A stretch of DNA of 16,040 nt from Bacillota bacterium (GCA_023425285.1 JAFACY010000125.1:1-16040); one strand, 5' to 3'. Positions 1-7,275 are shown, counted from the stretch's first letter. Translations and numbers: made by a program. Notes: generated by a model not told the origin, from the letters alone.

Positions 1-2
1 GT

Positions 3-80
3 GTGAACTTGGAAACTGTAATCGGCTACAGGATGGGTGAGGAAAGATACAGCTTTTTAGATGATTACGACAAAAAATAG
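3..80 (+). CDS. 3' end of an unidentified gene (partial)
   Basis: An open frame enters from the left edge and stops with TAG at 78-80, giving 25 C-terminal residues ending in FLDDYDKK. I do not recognise the family. It is called real because the other two forward frames close within the first 40 bases and the next clear gene begins almost 280 bases later, after its own promoter. The tail is charged and hydrophilic, so the visible part is not a membrane segment. Confidence 0.4.
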   Translation: MNLETVIGYRMGEERYSFLDDYDKK

Positions 81-87
81 TAAAAAT

Positions 88-123
88 AACTTGTGTAAAA
101 TTAGCTTTTTAAGTGTACAAGTT
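88..123 (+). terminator. weak hairpin after the partial gene
   Basis: AACTTGTGTA pairs with TGTACAAGTT (10 pairs, two of them G-U) around a 16-nt loop, just downstream of the stop codon of the upstream gene. No uridine run follows, so it could be a weak or factor-assisted terminator or an mRNA 3' end structure. Confidence 0.3.
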
Positions 124-135
124 GAAAATTTACGT

Positions 136-164
136 TTGACATATAACATTAAATATGATAACAT
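136..164 (+). promoter_or_regulatory. sigma-A promoter of codBA
   Basis: TTGACA at 136-141 is followed after 17 nt by TAACAT at 159-164, with an upstream TGn (156-158) making an extended -10. Transcription would start near 171, just before the PyrR-type leader, leaving an untranslated leader of about 190 nt before the chosen codB start. Confidence 0.65.
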
Positions 165-177
165 TTCATTTAACAAA

Positions 178-275
178 AATCTTTAAACTCGGTACAGAGA
201 TGCCGGCAAGATTGTATATATTCATGGTTAGTTTTTATGCCTTTAAATCTTGCGGTCAGCAGGATTTTTTATTTT
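178..275 (+). promoter_or_regulatory. PyrR-type transcription attenuator in the codBA leader
   Basis: Three mutually exclusive structures are visible. (a) The anti-antiterminator, or PyrR binding loop: a lower stem AATCTT (178-183) with AAGATT (208-213), then CGGTA (190-194) with TGCCG (201-205) closing the hexaloop CAGAGA (195-200). This fits the known CNGNGA hexaloop with a U-G pair below it. (b) The antiterminator: GCAAGATT (206-213) with AATCTTGC (246-253). (c) The intrinsic terminator: AATCTTGC (246-253) with GCAGGATT (259-266), a 5-nt loop, then T6-A-T4 to 275. The arms are shared exactly as in Bacillus pyr attenuators, where UMP-bound PyrR stabilises (a) and so promotes termination. 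PyrR itself is not encoded in the window, so the protein partner is inferred. Confidence 0.85.
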
Positions 276-358
276 GGCTGTGAATATATAGCATTTCATA
301 TTGAGTTTTCTGTGCCATTTGTTAAACAAATAAAAACATGAGAAAAGGAGCAAAAATT

Positions 359-1615
359 ATGGCAAAGAAAATTAATCAACACATTGACACGGACTATTCA
401 CTGGAGAGAGTGCCCGTAAGTGCACGCAAAGGATTCTGGCCTATGTTTTTTATTATGCTTGGCTTTACATTCTTCTCAGCAAGCATGAGCGTTGGAGCTA
501 AATTAGGTAATGGACTGAATTTGACTGATTTTATCTGGACGCTTCTGATCGGAGGTGTCATTTTAGCAGCATATACAGGGGTACTTGCATATATAGGAAG
601 CAGCACAGGCTTAAGCCTTGATCTTCTTGCTCAGCATTCTTTCGGGAAATACGGTTCTTACATACCTTCCGCTCTGATCAGCTTTACACAGCTTGGATGG
701 TTTGGTGTAGGCGTAGCCATGTTTGCAATTCCCGCATCTGAACTTCTTTCTGTAAATCCCGTTATTTTAGTAATAATTGCCGGTGCGTGTATGACTGCTT
801 CCGCTTACTTTGGAATAAAGGGACTTGAAGTAATAAGTTATATTGCTGTTCCGTTGATTGCTGTTCTTGGAATTTATTCAATGATAACAGCAACGGCAGC
901 AGGTGGTGGCTTGTCAGCCGTTTTTTCAAAGGAAAGCGGATCAATATCCATTTTCACAGGTGTGGGTATGGTTATCGGCTCATTCATCAGCGGTGGTACG
1001 GCAACTCCTAATTTCATACGTTTTGCAAAATCAAATAAAATAGCTGTTATAACTACTGTTATTGCGTTTTTCCTCGGAAACACACTCATGTTTGCTTTTG
1101 GAGCTGTGGGTGGAGCATTCACCGGAAAGGATGACATATTTTATGTTTTAATTGCTCAGGGACTTGCTATACCTGCATTGTTGGTGCTTGGTGCAAATAT
1201 ATGGACTACCAATGACAATGCCTTGTATACATCCGGTCTTGGTCTTTCAAATATCACTAAATTCAAAAAGCGCCCTATGGTTCTGATAGCAGGCTTAATC
1301 GGTACTGTTACCGCAATCTGGCTGTACAACAATTTTATTGGATGGCTGTCATTTCTTAATGCTACATTGCCTCCTATCGGTGCCATAATTGCTCTTGACT
1401 TTTATATGCACAGAGCAAATTACTTTGAAAAATCTGCTGTAGAGAGAAATTACAACTTTGGCTCCATAATTGGCGTAGCGGCAGGAGCACTTGCAGGCAA
1501 CTTTATTCCGTTCGGCATTGCCGCAATCAACGCTATGGCTGCTGCCTGCGCATGTTTCCTGTTTGCCGAGCTTGTATTGCAAAAACGATTAAAAAAAATA
1601 ACCATTGAAGGGTGA
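359..1615 (+). CDS. codB: cytosine permease CodB
   Basis: NCS1-family transporter (418 aa from this start) that imports cytosine across the membrane. It matches my memory of E. coli CodB closely along its whole length, including VPVSARKGFW near the N-terminus, FFSASM, the GWFGVGVAMFAIP block, VGSFISGGT, ANIWTTNDNALY and WLYNNFIGWL. About twelve hydrophobic helices are apparent. An ATG also exists at 338, but AAAGGAG (344-350) lies 8 nt before the ATG at 359, so the latter is preferred. It is the first gene of a two-gene operon: its stop overlaps the codA ribosome binding site, and codA begins 5 nt later. Expression should be governed by the PyrR-type attenuator upstream, so uptake would fall when UMP is plentiful. 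No truncation or odd residue is seen. Confidence 0.93.
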   Translation: MAKKINQHIDTDYSLERVPVSARKGFWPMFFIMLGFTFFSASMSVGAKLGNGLNLTDFIWTLLIGGVILAAYTGVLAYIGSSTGLSLDLLAQHSFGKYGSYIPSALISFTQLGWFGVGVAMFAIPASELLSVNPVILVIIAGACMTASAYFGIKGLEVISYIAVPLIAVLGIYSMITATAAGGGLSAVFSKESGSISIFTGVGMVIGSFISGGTATPNFIRFAKSNKIAVITTVIAFFLGNTLMFAFGAVGGAFTGKDDIFYVLIAQGLAIPALLVLGANIWTTNDNALYTSGLGLSNITKFKKRPMVLIAGLIGTVTAIWLYNNFIGWLSFLNATLPPIGAIIALDFYMHRANYFEKSAVERNYNFGSIIGVAAGALAGNFIPFGIAAINAMAAACACFLFAELVLQKRLKKITIEG

Positions 1616-1619
1616 TTTT

Positions 1620-2855
1620 ATGCTTATAAAAAATGTATATATTGAAAATTCACAGGAACTATCTCATATTCGTATTTCGGACGGTGTATTTGCAGAGATT
1701 TCAGGTGAGCTTTCGGCTCAGCCCGGCGAAGAAGTAGTTGATATGGGTGGGAAGCTGGCACTTCCACCGTTTATAGAATCCCATGTGCATCTCGATACAT
1801 GCCTGACGGCGGGAGAGCCGGTATGGAATCTTTCGGGAACATTATTTGAAGGTATTGAATGCTGGAGTAAGCGTAAGGATAAACTATCTAAATCAGATGT
1901 AAAGGAACGTGTGAACAGAGCCGTACGTATGCAGGCGGCAAATGGAGTTCAGTATGTGCGAACGCACGTAGATGTTACTGATCCAAAGCTCACAGCTATG
2001 GAGGCCATGATTGAGCTTCGGGACGAATTGAAGGACTTCATGACAATACAGGTAGTGGCATTTCCGCAGGAGGGAATACTCAGCTATCCCAATGGCAAGG
2101 AGCTTATGGAAAATGCCGTTCGTATGGGTGCTGATGCCGTTGGAGCAATCCCGCATTTTGAATTTACAAGGGAATACAGTGTGGATTCACTTAATTTTGC
2201 AATGGAGCTTGCAGCAAAGTACGATAAATTGGTTGATGTGCACTGTGATGAAATTGATGATGAAGCATCCAGAGGTCTTGAAACATTGGCAGCCAGAGCT
2301 TATGAGATGCAGATGTTTGACCGTGTGACGGCAAGTCATACTACCGCCATGCACTCATACAACAACGCATATGTTGTTCGCCTGATGCGCCTTTTAAAAA
2401 TGAGCCGCATAAATTTTGTTTCTAACCCACTTGTGAATACACATCTGCAGGGACGTATGGATACATATCCGAAGCGACGTGGAGTTACACGTGTCAAGGA
2501 GTTGAAGTCAGAGGGAATAAATGTTTCATTTGGACATGACGATATCTTCGACCCCTGGTATCCGCTGGGAAACGGCAATATGCGCGATGTGGTGTTCATG
2601 GGGCTTCATGTATGTCAGATGATGGGATATGAGGATATAATGAATTCATACCAGTTCGTATCTACAAATGCCGCAAAGACTTTATACCTCGGAGATTCAT
2701 ACGGTATCAAGGCGGGTAATCCGGCAAGCTTTATCGTATTGGATGCAAAAAATTATTACGATGCTTTGAATTATAATTCACCTGTGTTGTACTCATACAA
2801 TAAAGGCCGCCTTGTTGCAAGGTCATCTGCAGGATCAAAGGATATCTTGTTTTAA
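1620..2855 (+). CDS. codA: cytosine deaminase CodA
   Basis: Amidohydrolase-family enzyme that hydrolyses cytosine to uracil and ammonia for pyrimidine salvage in the cytosol. The 411-aa product is colinear with E. coli CodA as I recall it. Metal-site and active-site blocks are all present: ESHVHLD with its paired His, QVVAFPQEGILSYPNG, IPHFEFTRE, VDVHCDEIDDE, ASHTTAMHSYN and FGHDDIFDPWYPLG carrying the catalytic Asp region. The ATG at 1620 is chosen over the upstream TTG at 1605 because AAGGGTGA (1608-1615) precedes it. That sequence contains the codB stop, which implies translational coupling. Substrates other than cytosine (isocytosine-like bases) are known for the family, but the CodB partner argues for cytosine. 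Confidence 0.95.
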   Translation: MLIKNVYIENSQELSHIRISDGVFAEISGELSAQPGEEVVDMGGKLALPPFIESHVHLDTCLTAGEPVWNLSGTLFEGIECWSKRKDKLSKSDVKERVNRAVRMQAANGVQYVRTHVDVTDPKLTAMEAMIELRDELKDFMTIQVVAFPQEGILSYPNGKELMENAVRMGADAVGAIPHFEFTREYSVDSLNFAMELAAKYDKLVDVHCDEIDDEASRGLETLAARAYEMQMFDRVTASHTTAMHSYNNAYVVRLMRLLKMSRINFVSNPLVNTHLQGRMDTYPKRRGVTRVKELKSEGINVSFGHDDIFDPWYPLGNGNMRDVVFMGLHVCQMMGYEDIMNSYQFVSTNAAKTLYLGDSYGIKAGNPASFIVLDAKNYYDALNYNSPVLYSYNKGRLVARSSAGSKDILF

Positions 2856-2879
2856 TTAAATATAATCAGGATTTTTTAC

Positions 2880-2908
2880 TGGAAATCATCTTCGGAGTGT
2901 AGTATAAT
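2880..2908 (+). promoter_or_regulatory. likely promoter of the sigma-54 activator gene
   Basis: A perfect TATAAT (2903-2908) has a TGGAAA -35 (2880-2885, four of six matches) at 17 nt. The -10 sits inside the loop of a palindrome that also occurs upstream of the target operon, which suggests autoregulation. Confidence 0.5.
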
Positions 2909-2916
2909 GGCTACAC
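2897..2916. promoter_or_regulatory. operator copy 1, over the -10 of the activator gene
   Basis: GTGTAG-N8-CTACAC, extended outward by GA/TC to an 8-bp inverted repeat (2895-2918). It has the same 20-bp length and half-sites as three palindromes at 4339-4465. Its N8 contains the TATAAT, so binding should block RNA polymerase (autorepression). As RNA it would also be a stable hairpin after codA, though only a poor U-tract follows, so a terminator role is secondary. Confidence 0.6.
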
Positions 2917-2952
2917 TCTATTTATGTTATGGAAAAATAAAAGGTGATTATT

Positions 2953-4344
2953 ATGAATGAATTTGAAATTGAGGAGCTCAGACAGGGTATTAACAGCATG
3001 AAGGATATTCTGGACAATGCATATCAGGGAATTGTGCTAGTTGACAGCGACGGTAAAATAGCTAAATGGAATTATGAACAGCTTTTGGGTATCCGGGAAG
3101 AGGATGTGCTTGGCAAGCCTGTGGATGAAGTAATAGAAAATACCCGACTTCATATAGTCGTAAAGACAGGTCAGAAGGAGCTTTATGACATTCAGAGGAT
3201 ACAAGGACACGACATGATTGCAAGCAGGACCCCTATAATCAAAAACGGAAAAGTAATAGGGGCTGTGGGAACTATACTCTTTAAGGATATAAAAGAGGTT
3301 AAGGAATTAGCAAGCAAAATAAAGACACTTGAGGATACGGTTAACATATATAAAAAAGAGTTAGGCAGAATGTATTGTGCAAATTATAACTTTGATGACA
3401 TAATCACACGAAATCCGAAAATGCTGGAGCTTAAAAACATTGCTTTAAAAGCGGCAAATTCATCCTCGACGATTCTGATAGAGGGTGAAAGCGGTACAGG
3501 CAAGGAATATTTTGCTCATGCAATTCATTATGCAAGCATAAGAAAAAATGCTCCGTTTATAAGAATAAACTGTGCGGCAATACCGCATGAGCTTTTGGAA
3601 TCAGAACTGTTCGGTTACGAGTCGGGAGCATTTACCGGTGCGAAAAAAGAAGGCAAAATAGGAAAGTTAGAGCTTGCAAACGGCGGAACGGTGCTGCTTG
3701 ATGAAATAAGCTCACTGCCCTTCAGCATGCAGGCAAAGCTTCTGAGAGTGCTTGAAGAAAGAGAGTTTGAAAGAATAGGCGGAAATGAGTCGATAAAAAT
3801 TGATATAAAGGTTATAGCCTGCACCAATGAGGATTTAAATAAATTGGTGGAGCAGAATAAATTCAGGCAGGATTTGTATTACAGGCTGAACGTTGTGGAA
3901 ATAAAAATTCCTCCGCTGAGAGAACGAAATGACGATATAGAGCTGTTGTGTGAGGATATACTGAACAAGCAGCTGGATACCGGCTTTAATTCAAAAAAGG
4001 CTTCGGAAAAAACTATGTTGGCATTAAAGCTATATGACTGGCCGGGTAACGTGAGAGAACTAAGAAATGTCCTGGAGCGTGCGGCTAATATTTCAACCGG
4101 CAATCTGATAACACTACAGGATTTGCCGGACTATATCAGCGAAAAATTAATGTTCAACGAGGCTGAAGGAGAAAATAAATATTTAAAGGAAAGTGTGGCA
4201 AAGACAGAGATAAAAGCTATAATGGCGGCTCTGAAGGAAGCAAAGGGAAACAGAACCGACGCAGCGAAAATATTGGGTATACACAGGACGGCACTGTATA
4301 AAAAGCTTGCAGGCTACGGAATAGATATTAAAAATATTATGTAG
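2953..4344 (+). CDS. sigma-54-dependent transcriptional activator (PAS, AAA+, Fis-type HTH)
   Basis: Enhancer-binding protein of 463 aa that remodels sigma-54 RNA polymerase with ATP. It has an N-terminal PAS-like sensor (about residues 12-112), a short helical linker (about 113-140) and a central AAA+ domain. That domain has Walker A GESGTGKE (178-185), the sigma-54 contact loop GAFTGA (225-230), Walker B VLLDE (247-251) and the WPGNVREL block (363-370). The C-terminal Fis-type helix-turn-helix is at about 419-457. There is no receiver domain, so it probably responds to a small ligand or redox signal through PAS, not to a kinase. AAAGGTGA before the ATG at 2953 favours it over the in-frame GTG at 2944. 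The next operon has a -24/-12 promoter and matching palindromes, so that operon is the obvious target. The ligand is unknown. Confidence 0.93.
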   Translation: MNEFEIEELRQGINSMKDILDNAYQGIVLVDSDGKIAKWNYEQLLGIREEDVLGKPVDEVIENTRLHIVVKTGQKELYDIQRIQGHDMIASRTPIIKNGKVIGAVGTILFKDIKEVKELASKIKTLEDTVNIYKKELGRMYCANYNFDDIITRNPKMLELKNIALKAANSSSTILIEGESGTGKEYFAHAIHYASIRKNAPFIRINCAAIPHELLESELFGYESGAFTGAKKEGKIGKLELANGGTVLLDEISSLPFSMQAKLLRVLEEREFERIGGNESIKIDIKVIACTNEDLNKLVEQNKFRQDLYYRLNVVEIKIPPLRERNDDIELLCEDILNKQLDTGFNSKKASEKTMLALKLYDWPGNVRELRNVLERAANISTGNLITLQDLPDYISEKLMFNEAEGENKYLKESVAKTEIKAIMAALKEAKGNRTDAAKILGIHRTALYKKLAGYGIDIKNIM

Positions 4345-4358
4345 AAATATTTCTACAT
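4339..4358. promoter_or_regulatory. operator copy 2 (enhancer site)
   Basis: Perfect 20-bp palindrome ATGTAG-AAATATTT-CTACAT that overlaps the stop codon of the activator gene. Its centre lies about 237 bp upstream of the predicted sigma-54 start site. Confidence 0.7.
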
Positions 4359-4367
4359 TAAGATTTT

Positions 4368-4387
4368 GTGTAGAAATATTTCTACAC
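4368..4387. promoter_or_regulatory. operator copy 3 (enhancer site)
   Basis: Perfect 20-bp palindrome GTGTAG-AAATATTT-CTACAC, identical to copy 2 except at the outer base pair, and centred 29 bp downstream of it (about 208 bp upstream of the predicted start site). Confidence 0.72.
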
Positions 4388-4445
4388 GGATAAATTCCGC
4401 ATGTTATAAACAAAATAATGGAAAAACAGATGCTATTACAGGAAA

Positions 4446-4465
4446 GTGTATAAAATTTTCTACAC
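4446..4465. promoter_or_regulatory. operator copy 4 (enhancer site)
   Basis: Near-perfect 20-bp palindrome GTGTAT-AAAATTTT-CTACAC, with flanking GGAA/TTCC extending the symmetry. It is centred 78 bp downstream of copy 3 and about 130 bp upstream of the predicted start site, a typical enhancer distance for NtrC-family activators. Between copy 4 and the promoter I see only AT-rich DNA. Confidence 0.65.
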
Positions 4466-4558
4466 CTTCCTGCTTTTATATATTGCATACATGTTTCAGA
4501 GATTACTAATACTATTGAAAAATACTAATTTTTCATTAAATTACAAATTGCTGAATAA

Positions 4559-4575
4559 TTGGCACAATAATTGCT
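4559..4575 (+). promoter_or_regulatory. sigma-54 (-24/-12) promoter of the CoA-transferase operon
   Basis: TTGGCAC-N5-TTGCT matches the sigma-54 consensus, with the invariant GG (4561-4562) and GC (4573-4574) separated by exactly 10 nt. The start site is expected near 4586, giving a 64-nt leader. That leader holds a 13-bp palindrome, TGCCAAATTGGCA, at 4593-4605. Confidence 0.9.
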
Positions 4576-4649
4576 TTTAGTATTAGTGACAGTGCCAAAT
4601 TGGCAGGACGGAATAACAGAAAATTATTAAGAGATGGGAGGATTTTATA

Positions 4650-5312
4650 TTGAAAAACAAAATAATTACCATAGAACAAGCGGTTGATATGGTACATGAC
4701 GGTATGACTATAATGATAGGAGGATTTTTGGGTTGCAGGAATCCGTTTCATATAGTTGATGCATTGGTTGAAAAGGGTGTAAAGGATCTTACATTAATTG
4801 CAAATGATACTTCATTTCCTGAAATAGGAATAGGCAAGCTAATTGTAAACAAGCAGGTTAAAAGATTGATTGCTTCTCACGTAGGTACCAACAAGGAAAC
4901 AGGAAATCAGATGAACTCGGGTGAGATGCAGGTGGAATTGGTTCCGCAGGGTACGCTGGCTGAAAGAATACGTGCGGCAGGAGCAGGACTTGGCGGTATT
5001 TTAACTCCGACAGGCTTGGGAACTATTGTGGCTGAGGGCAAGGACATAATAAATGTTGACGGCAGGGATTATCTGTTGGAAAAGCCTTTAAAGGCTGACC
5101 TGGCAATCATAGTGGGTGCAAAGGTTGATAAAAAAGGTAATGTAAGATATGCAAAGGCTACAAGGAATTTTAATCCTCTAATGGCTACGGCTGCAGATAT
5201 AGTTATAGTTGAAGCTGATGAAGTAGTTGAGGTTGGAGGAATTGATCCGGACGACGTTATGACTCCCGGAATTTTTGTTGATTATATAGTAAATGTGGGA
5301 GGTAGTAATTAA
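4650..5312 (+). CDS. CoA-transferase subunit A (AtoD/CtfA-like)
   Basis: Alpha subunit (220 aa) of a family I 3-oxoacid or short-chain acyl CoA-transferase, which moves CoA between carboxylates such as acetate, butyrate and acetoacetate. Visible family blocks are the glycine-rich GGFLGCRNP near residue 24, LVPQGTLAERIRAAGAG, the TPTGLGT segment, and FNPLMATAADIVIVEADE. The start is TTG at 4650, 8 nt after GGGAGG (4636-4641); no better ATG is placed behind a ribosome binding site. It is the first gene after the sigma-54 promoter and overlaps subunit B by one base. The exact carboxylate pair cannot be read from sequence; the dehydrogenase neighbour points to a 3-hydroxy or 3-oxo acid. Confidence 0.9.
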   Translation: MKNKIITIEQAVDMVHDGMTIMIGGFLGCRNPFHIVDALVEKGVKDLTLIANDTSFPEIGIGKLIVNKQVKRLIASHVGTNKETGNQMNSGEMQVELVPQGTLAERIRAAGAGLGGILTPTGLGTIVAEGKDIINVDGRDYLLEKPLKADLAIIVGAKVDKKGNVRYAKATRNFNPLMATAADIVIVEADEVVEVGGIDPDDVMTPGIFVDYIVNVGGSN

Positions 5313-5962
5313 TGGATGAAAAACAATTAATAGCAAGAAGAGTTGCAAAGGAATTAAAAGACGGTGATGTTGTAAATTTAGGCATTGGTCTGCCTACACT
5401 GGTATCAAACTACATACCTGAAGGAATTGAAATCACATTACAGTCTGAAAATGGATTTTTAGGAATGGGACCCGCTCCTGCAGAGGGAGAAGAGGATTGT
5501 TACTTAGTTAATGCAGGCGGTATCAATGTAACCATAAATCCGGGAGGAGCTTTTTTTGACAGTGCAGAATCATTCCTGATTATAAGAGGTGGTCACGTAG
5601 ATGCCACAGTTCTCGGAGCATTGGAGGTTGACGAAAAGGGAAACCTTGCGAACTGGATGGTTCCCGGAAAAATGGTTCCCGGAATGGGCGGTGCCATGGA
5701 TCTGGTTACAGGTGCTAAAAAGGTTATAGTTGCTATGACTCACACTGCTAAGGGAAATCATAAAATACTCAAGGAATGCACGCTTCCTCTTACTGCCGTA
5801 AATGCGGTTGATTTAATAATAACCGAAATGGGCGTTATGGAAATTACGGATAAGGGCATTGTTTTGAAGGAAATAAATCCTGAGTTTTCAGTTGAAGACA
5901 TTCAGTCCGCTACGGGGGCTACACTCATAATATCCGAAAATTTAAAGCAAATGGACATTTAA
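5312..5962 (+). CDS. CoA-transferase subunit B (AtoA/CtfB-like)
   Basis: Beta, catalytic subunit (216 aa). The SENG motif (residues 45-48) contains Glu46, the residue that forms the glutamyl-CoA thioester in this family. GIGLPTLVSNY near the N-terminus and the NAGG and GGHVDATVLGALEVD blocks also fit. Length is normal for the split-subunit type. Its ATG overlaps the stop of subunit A by one base and has its own GGGAGGT (5297-5303) at 8 nt, so equimolar expression is expected. The dehydrogenase gene starts at the base after its stop. Acetoacetate, butyrate or 3-hydroxybutyrate are candidate substrates, by inference only. Confidence 0.92.
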   Translation: MDEKQLIARRVAKELKDGDVVNLGIGLPTLVSNYIPEGIEITLQSENGFLGMGPAPAEGEEDCYLVNAGGINVTINPGGAFFDSAESFLIIRGGHVDATVLGALEVDEKGNLANWMVPGKMVPGMGGAMDLVTGAKKVIVAMTHTAKGNHKILKECTLPLTAVNAVDLIITEMGVMEITDKGIVLKEINPEFSVEDIQSATGATLIISENLKQMDI

Positions 5963-6904
5963 ATGAATGTTGAAAATATAAAAATTATAGGTGTTGCGGG
6001 CGGAGGAACCATGGGTTCAGGTATCGCCCAGATTTTAGCACAGCACGGCTTTAAGGTGGTCGTAGCAGATATTGATGAAAAATATCTGGAAAATACAAAA
6101 AGAATTATATTACTTAACCAGAAGACCCTGATGAATGAAGAGCTTTTAACAGAAGACCAGGCACAGGAATCTCTGAAAAATATTTCCTTTACAACCGATA
6201 AAAGCGAATTCAGGGATGCGGATTTGATTATTGAGGCAATTATAGAAAAGCTGGATATAAAACAGGATTACTGGAAGGACTTAGAGCAAATAGCGAGAGA
6301 GGATTGTATTTTTGCTACCAATACTTCGGGTCTGAGCATAAATGCCATATGCAGCAAGCTGAACAATAAAAAAAGATTCATAGGTATGCACTGGTGGAAT
6401 CCACCCCATATAATTCCTCTGATAGAATTAATTAAGACCGAAGAAACATCGGATGATACAATAAGTACTTTAAAGGAGCTTATAGAAAAAATCGGTAAGC
6501 AGCCGGTGGTGGTATTAAAAGATGTGAACGGCTTTATAGGAAACAGAATTCAATTTGCAGTATACAGAGAAGCTCTTAAAATTGTCGAAGAAGGAATTGC
6601 AACCGTCGAAGATGTGGACAGAGCAATGAAGTTCGGTCCGGGATTCAGATATCCTGTCTTGGGTCCGTTTGAAACGGCAGACTTGGGAGGACTTGATACG
6701 TTTTATTACATTTCATCCTATCTGTTCAATGAATTAAGTGATGTCAAAGAACCCACAAGACTGCAGCAGGAATTGATGGACAACAATACCCTTGGAGTAA
6801 AATCAGGCAAAGGCTGGTATGATTATTCCGACGGTAAGGGCGAAGCCGCAATGGAGAGAAGAGATATTAATTTTTATAAAATGCTCAAACATATTCATAG
6901 TTAA
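5963..6904 (+). CDS. 3-hydroxyacyl-CoA dehydrogenase family enzyme (Hbd-like)
   Basis: NAD-dependent oxidoreductase of 313 aa. It has an N-terminal Rossmann fold with GGGTMGSG (residues 13-20) and Asp36 at the end of the second strand, which favours NAD over NADP. Other blocks are ATNTSGLSI (118-126), the catalytic His143 and its partner Glu155, FIGNRI (191-196) with the conserved Asn, and a C-terminal dimerisation domain ending in the GVKSGKGWYDY block. The segment after the catalytic His reads GMHWWNPPHIIPLIEL instead of the usual butyryl-type HFFNPxxxMxLVE, so the substrate may not be 3-hydroxybutyryl-CoA. It starts directly after the stop of subunit B with no strong ribosome binding site, which suggests translational coupling. 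Together with the transferase it could activate and oxidise a 3-hydroxy acid; no thiolase follows. Confidence 0.88.
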   Translation: MNVENIKIIGVAGGGTMGSGIAQILAQHGFKVVVADIDEKYLENTKRIILLNQKTLMNEELLTEDQAQESLKNISFTTDKSEFRDADLIIEAIIEKLDIKQDYWKDLEQIAREDCIFATNTSGLSINAICSKLNNKKRFIGMHWWNPPHIIPLIELIKTEETSDDTISTLKELIEKIGKQPVVVLKDVNGFIGNRIQFAVYREALKIVEEGIATVEDVDRAMKFGPGFRYPVLGPFETADLGGLDTFYYISSYLFNELSDVKEPTRLQQELMDNNTLGVKSGKGWYDYSDGKGEAAMERRDINFYKMLKHIHS

Positions 6905-6911
6905 TAATACA

Positions 6912-6949
6912 AAAACAGGGGCGGTTGATTTATAAACCACTCCTGTTTT
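6912..6949. terminator. bidirectional terminator
   Basis: A 15-position stem (AAAACAGG.. with ..CCTGTTTT, one G-U and one mismatch) around an 8-nt loop, flanked by T-rich DNA on the plus side and T5 on the minus side. It ends both the CoA-transferase operon and the converging small membrane gene. Confidence 0.8.
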
Positions 6950-6956
6950 ATTTAAT

Positions 6957-7142
6957 TCATTTATTATCATTTTTTGTTTTGTGTTTTGGCGGAAATATAA
7001 ATTGATTGAACATTACACCAAGACCTGCCCCAATGGCTACTAAGTAGAAAGTTGCGGCACCTTCAAGTTTAGGTTCTATCAATGGTGCTGTAAAATAAGC
7101 TACTGCCATGAAGACTATAGGTATTATAAATAACTTTAACAT
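6957..7142 (-). CDS. small two-helix membrane protein, unknown function
   Basis: Hypothetical protein of 61 aa. Two hydrophobic helices are visible (about residues 3-20 and 30-50) joined by a short loop with PLIEPKLEG, followed by a basic, hydrophilic tail (PPKHKTKNDNK), probably cytoplasmic. An ATG at 7151 lies one base after the ribosome binding site AAAGGAG (minus strand, 7153-7159), whereas the ATG at 7142 lies 10 nt away, so the latter is chosen. I do not recognise the family. It is a single-gene unit with a consensus promoter and a long structured leader containing two terminators, so its expression is evidently tightly controlled. The gene is probably real because of that apparatus and the clear ribosome binding site. 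Confidence 0.7.
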   Translation of the reverse strand: MLKLFIIPIVFMAVAYFTAPLIEPKLEGAATFYLVAIGAGLGVMFNQFIFPPKHKTKNDNK

Positions 7143-7230
7143 AACAGTCATCTCCTTTCATTTGAAATAAAATCTTAAGGTGAGATTAACAATATAAAAA
7201 GGCAGCCAGTATGTGGGTACCATTAAAAAA

Positions 7231-7251
7231 GGATAACCACAATGGTTACCC
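7231..7251 (-). terminator. leader terminator 2
   Basis: On the minus strand, GGGTAACC pairs with GGTTATCC (8 bp, one G-U) around a 5-nt loop, followed by T6 (complement of 7225-7230). The second arm and T-run repeat terminator 1, so this looks like a local duplication. Confidence 0.78.
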
Positions 7252-7275
7252 ATATTAACTATCGGTACAAAAAAA

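Noticed and set aside
317..331. Palindrome ATTTGTT-A-AACAAAT just before the codB ribosome binding site
   Set aside because: It is short, AT-only apart from two bases, and has no second copy; no function can be argued beyond chance.
4339..4387. Operator palindromes read as terminators of the activator gene
   Set aside because: They could fold as RNA hairpins but lack T-runs, and their repetition with fixed length and the copy at 2897 favours protein binding.
4600..4620. Second sigma-54 promoter from TTGGCAG
   Set aside because: The GG of a -24 box is present, but no GC follows at the required 10-nt spacing, so only the 4559-4575 site qualifies.
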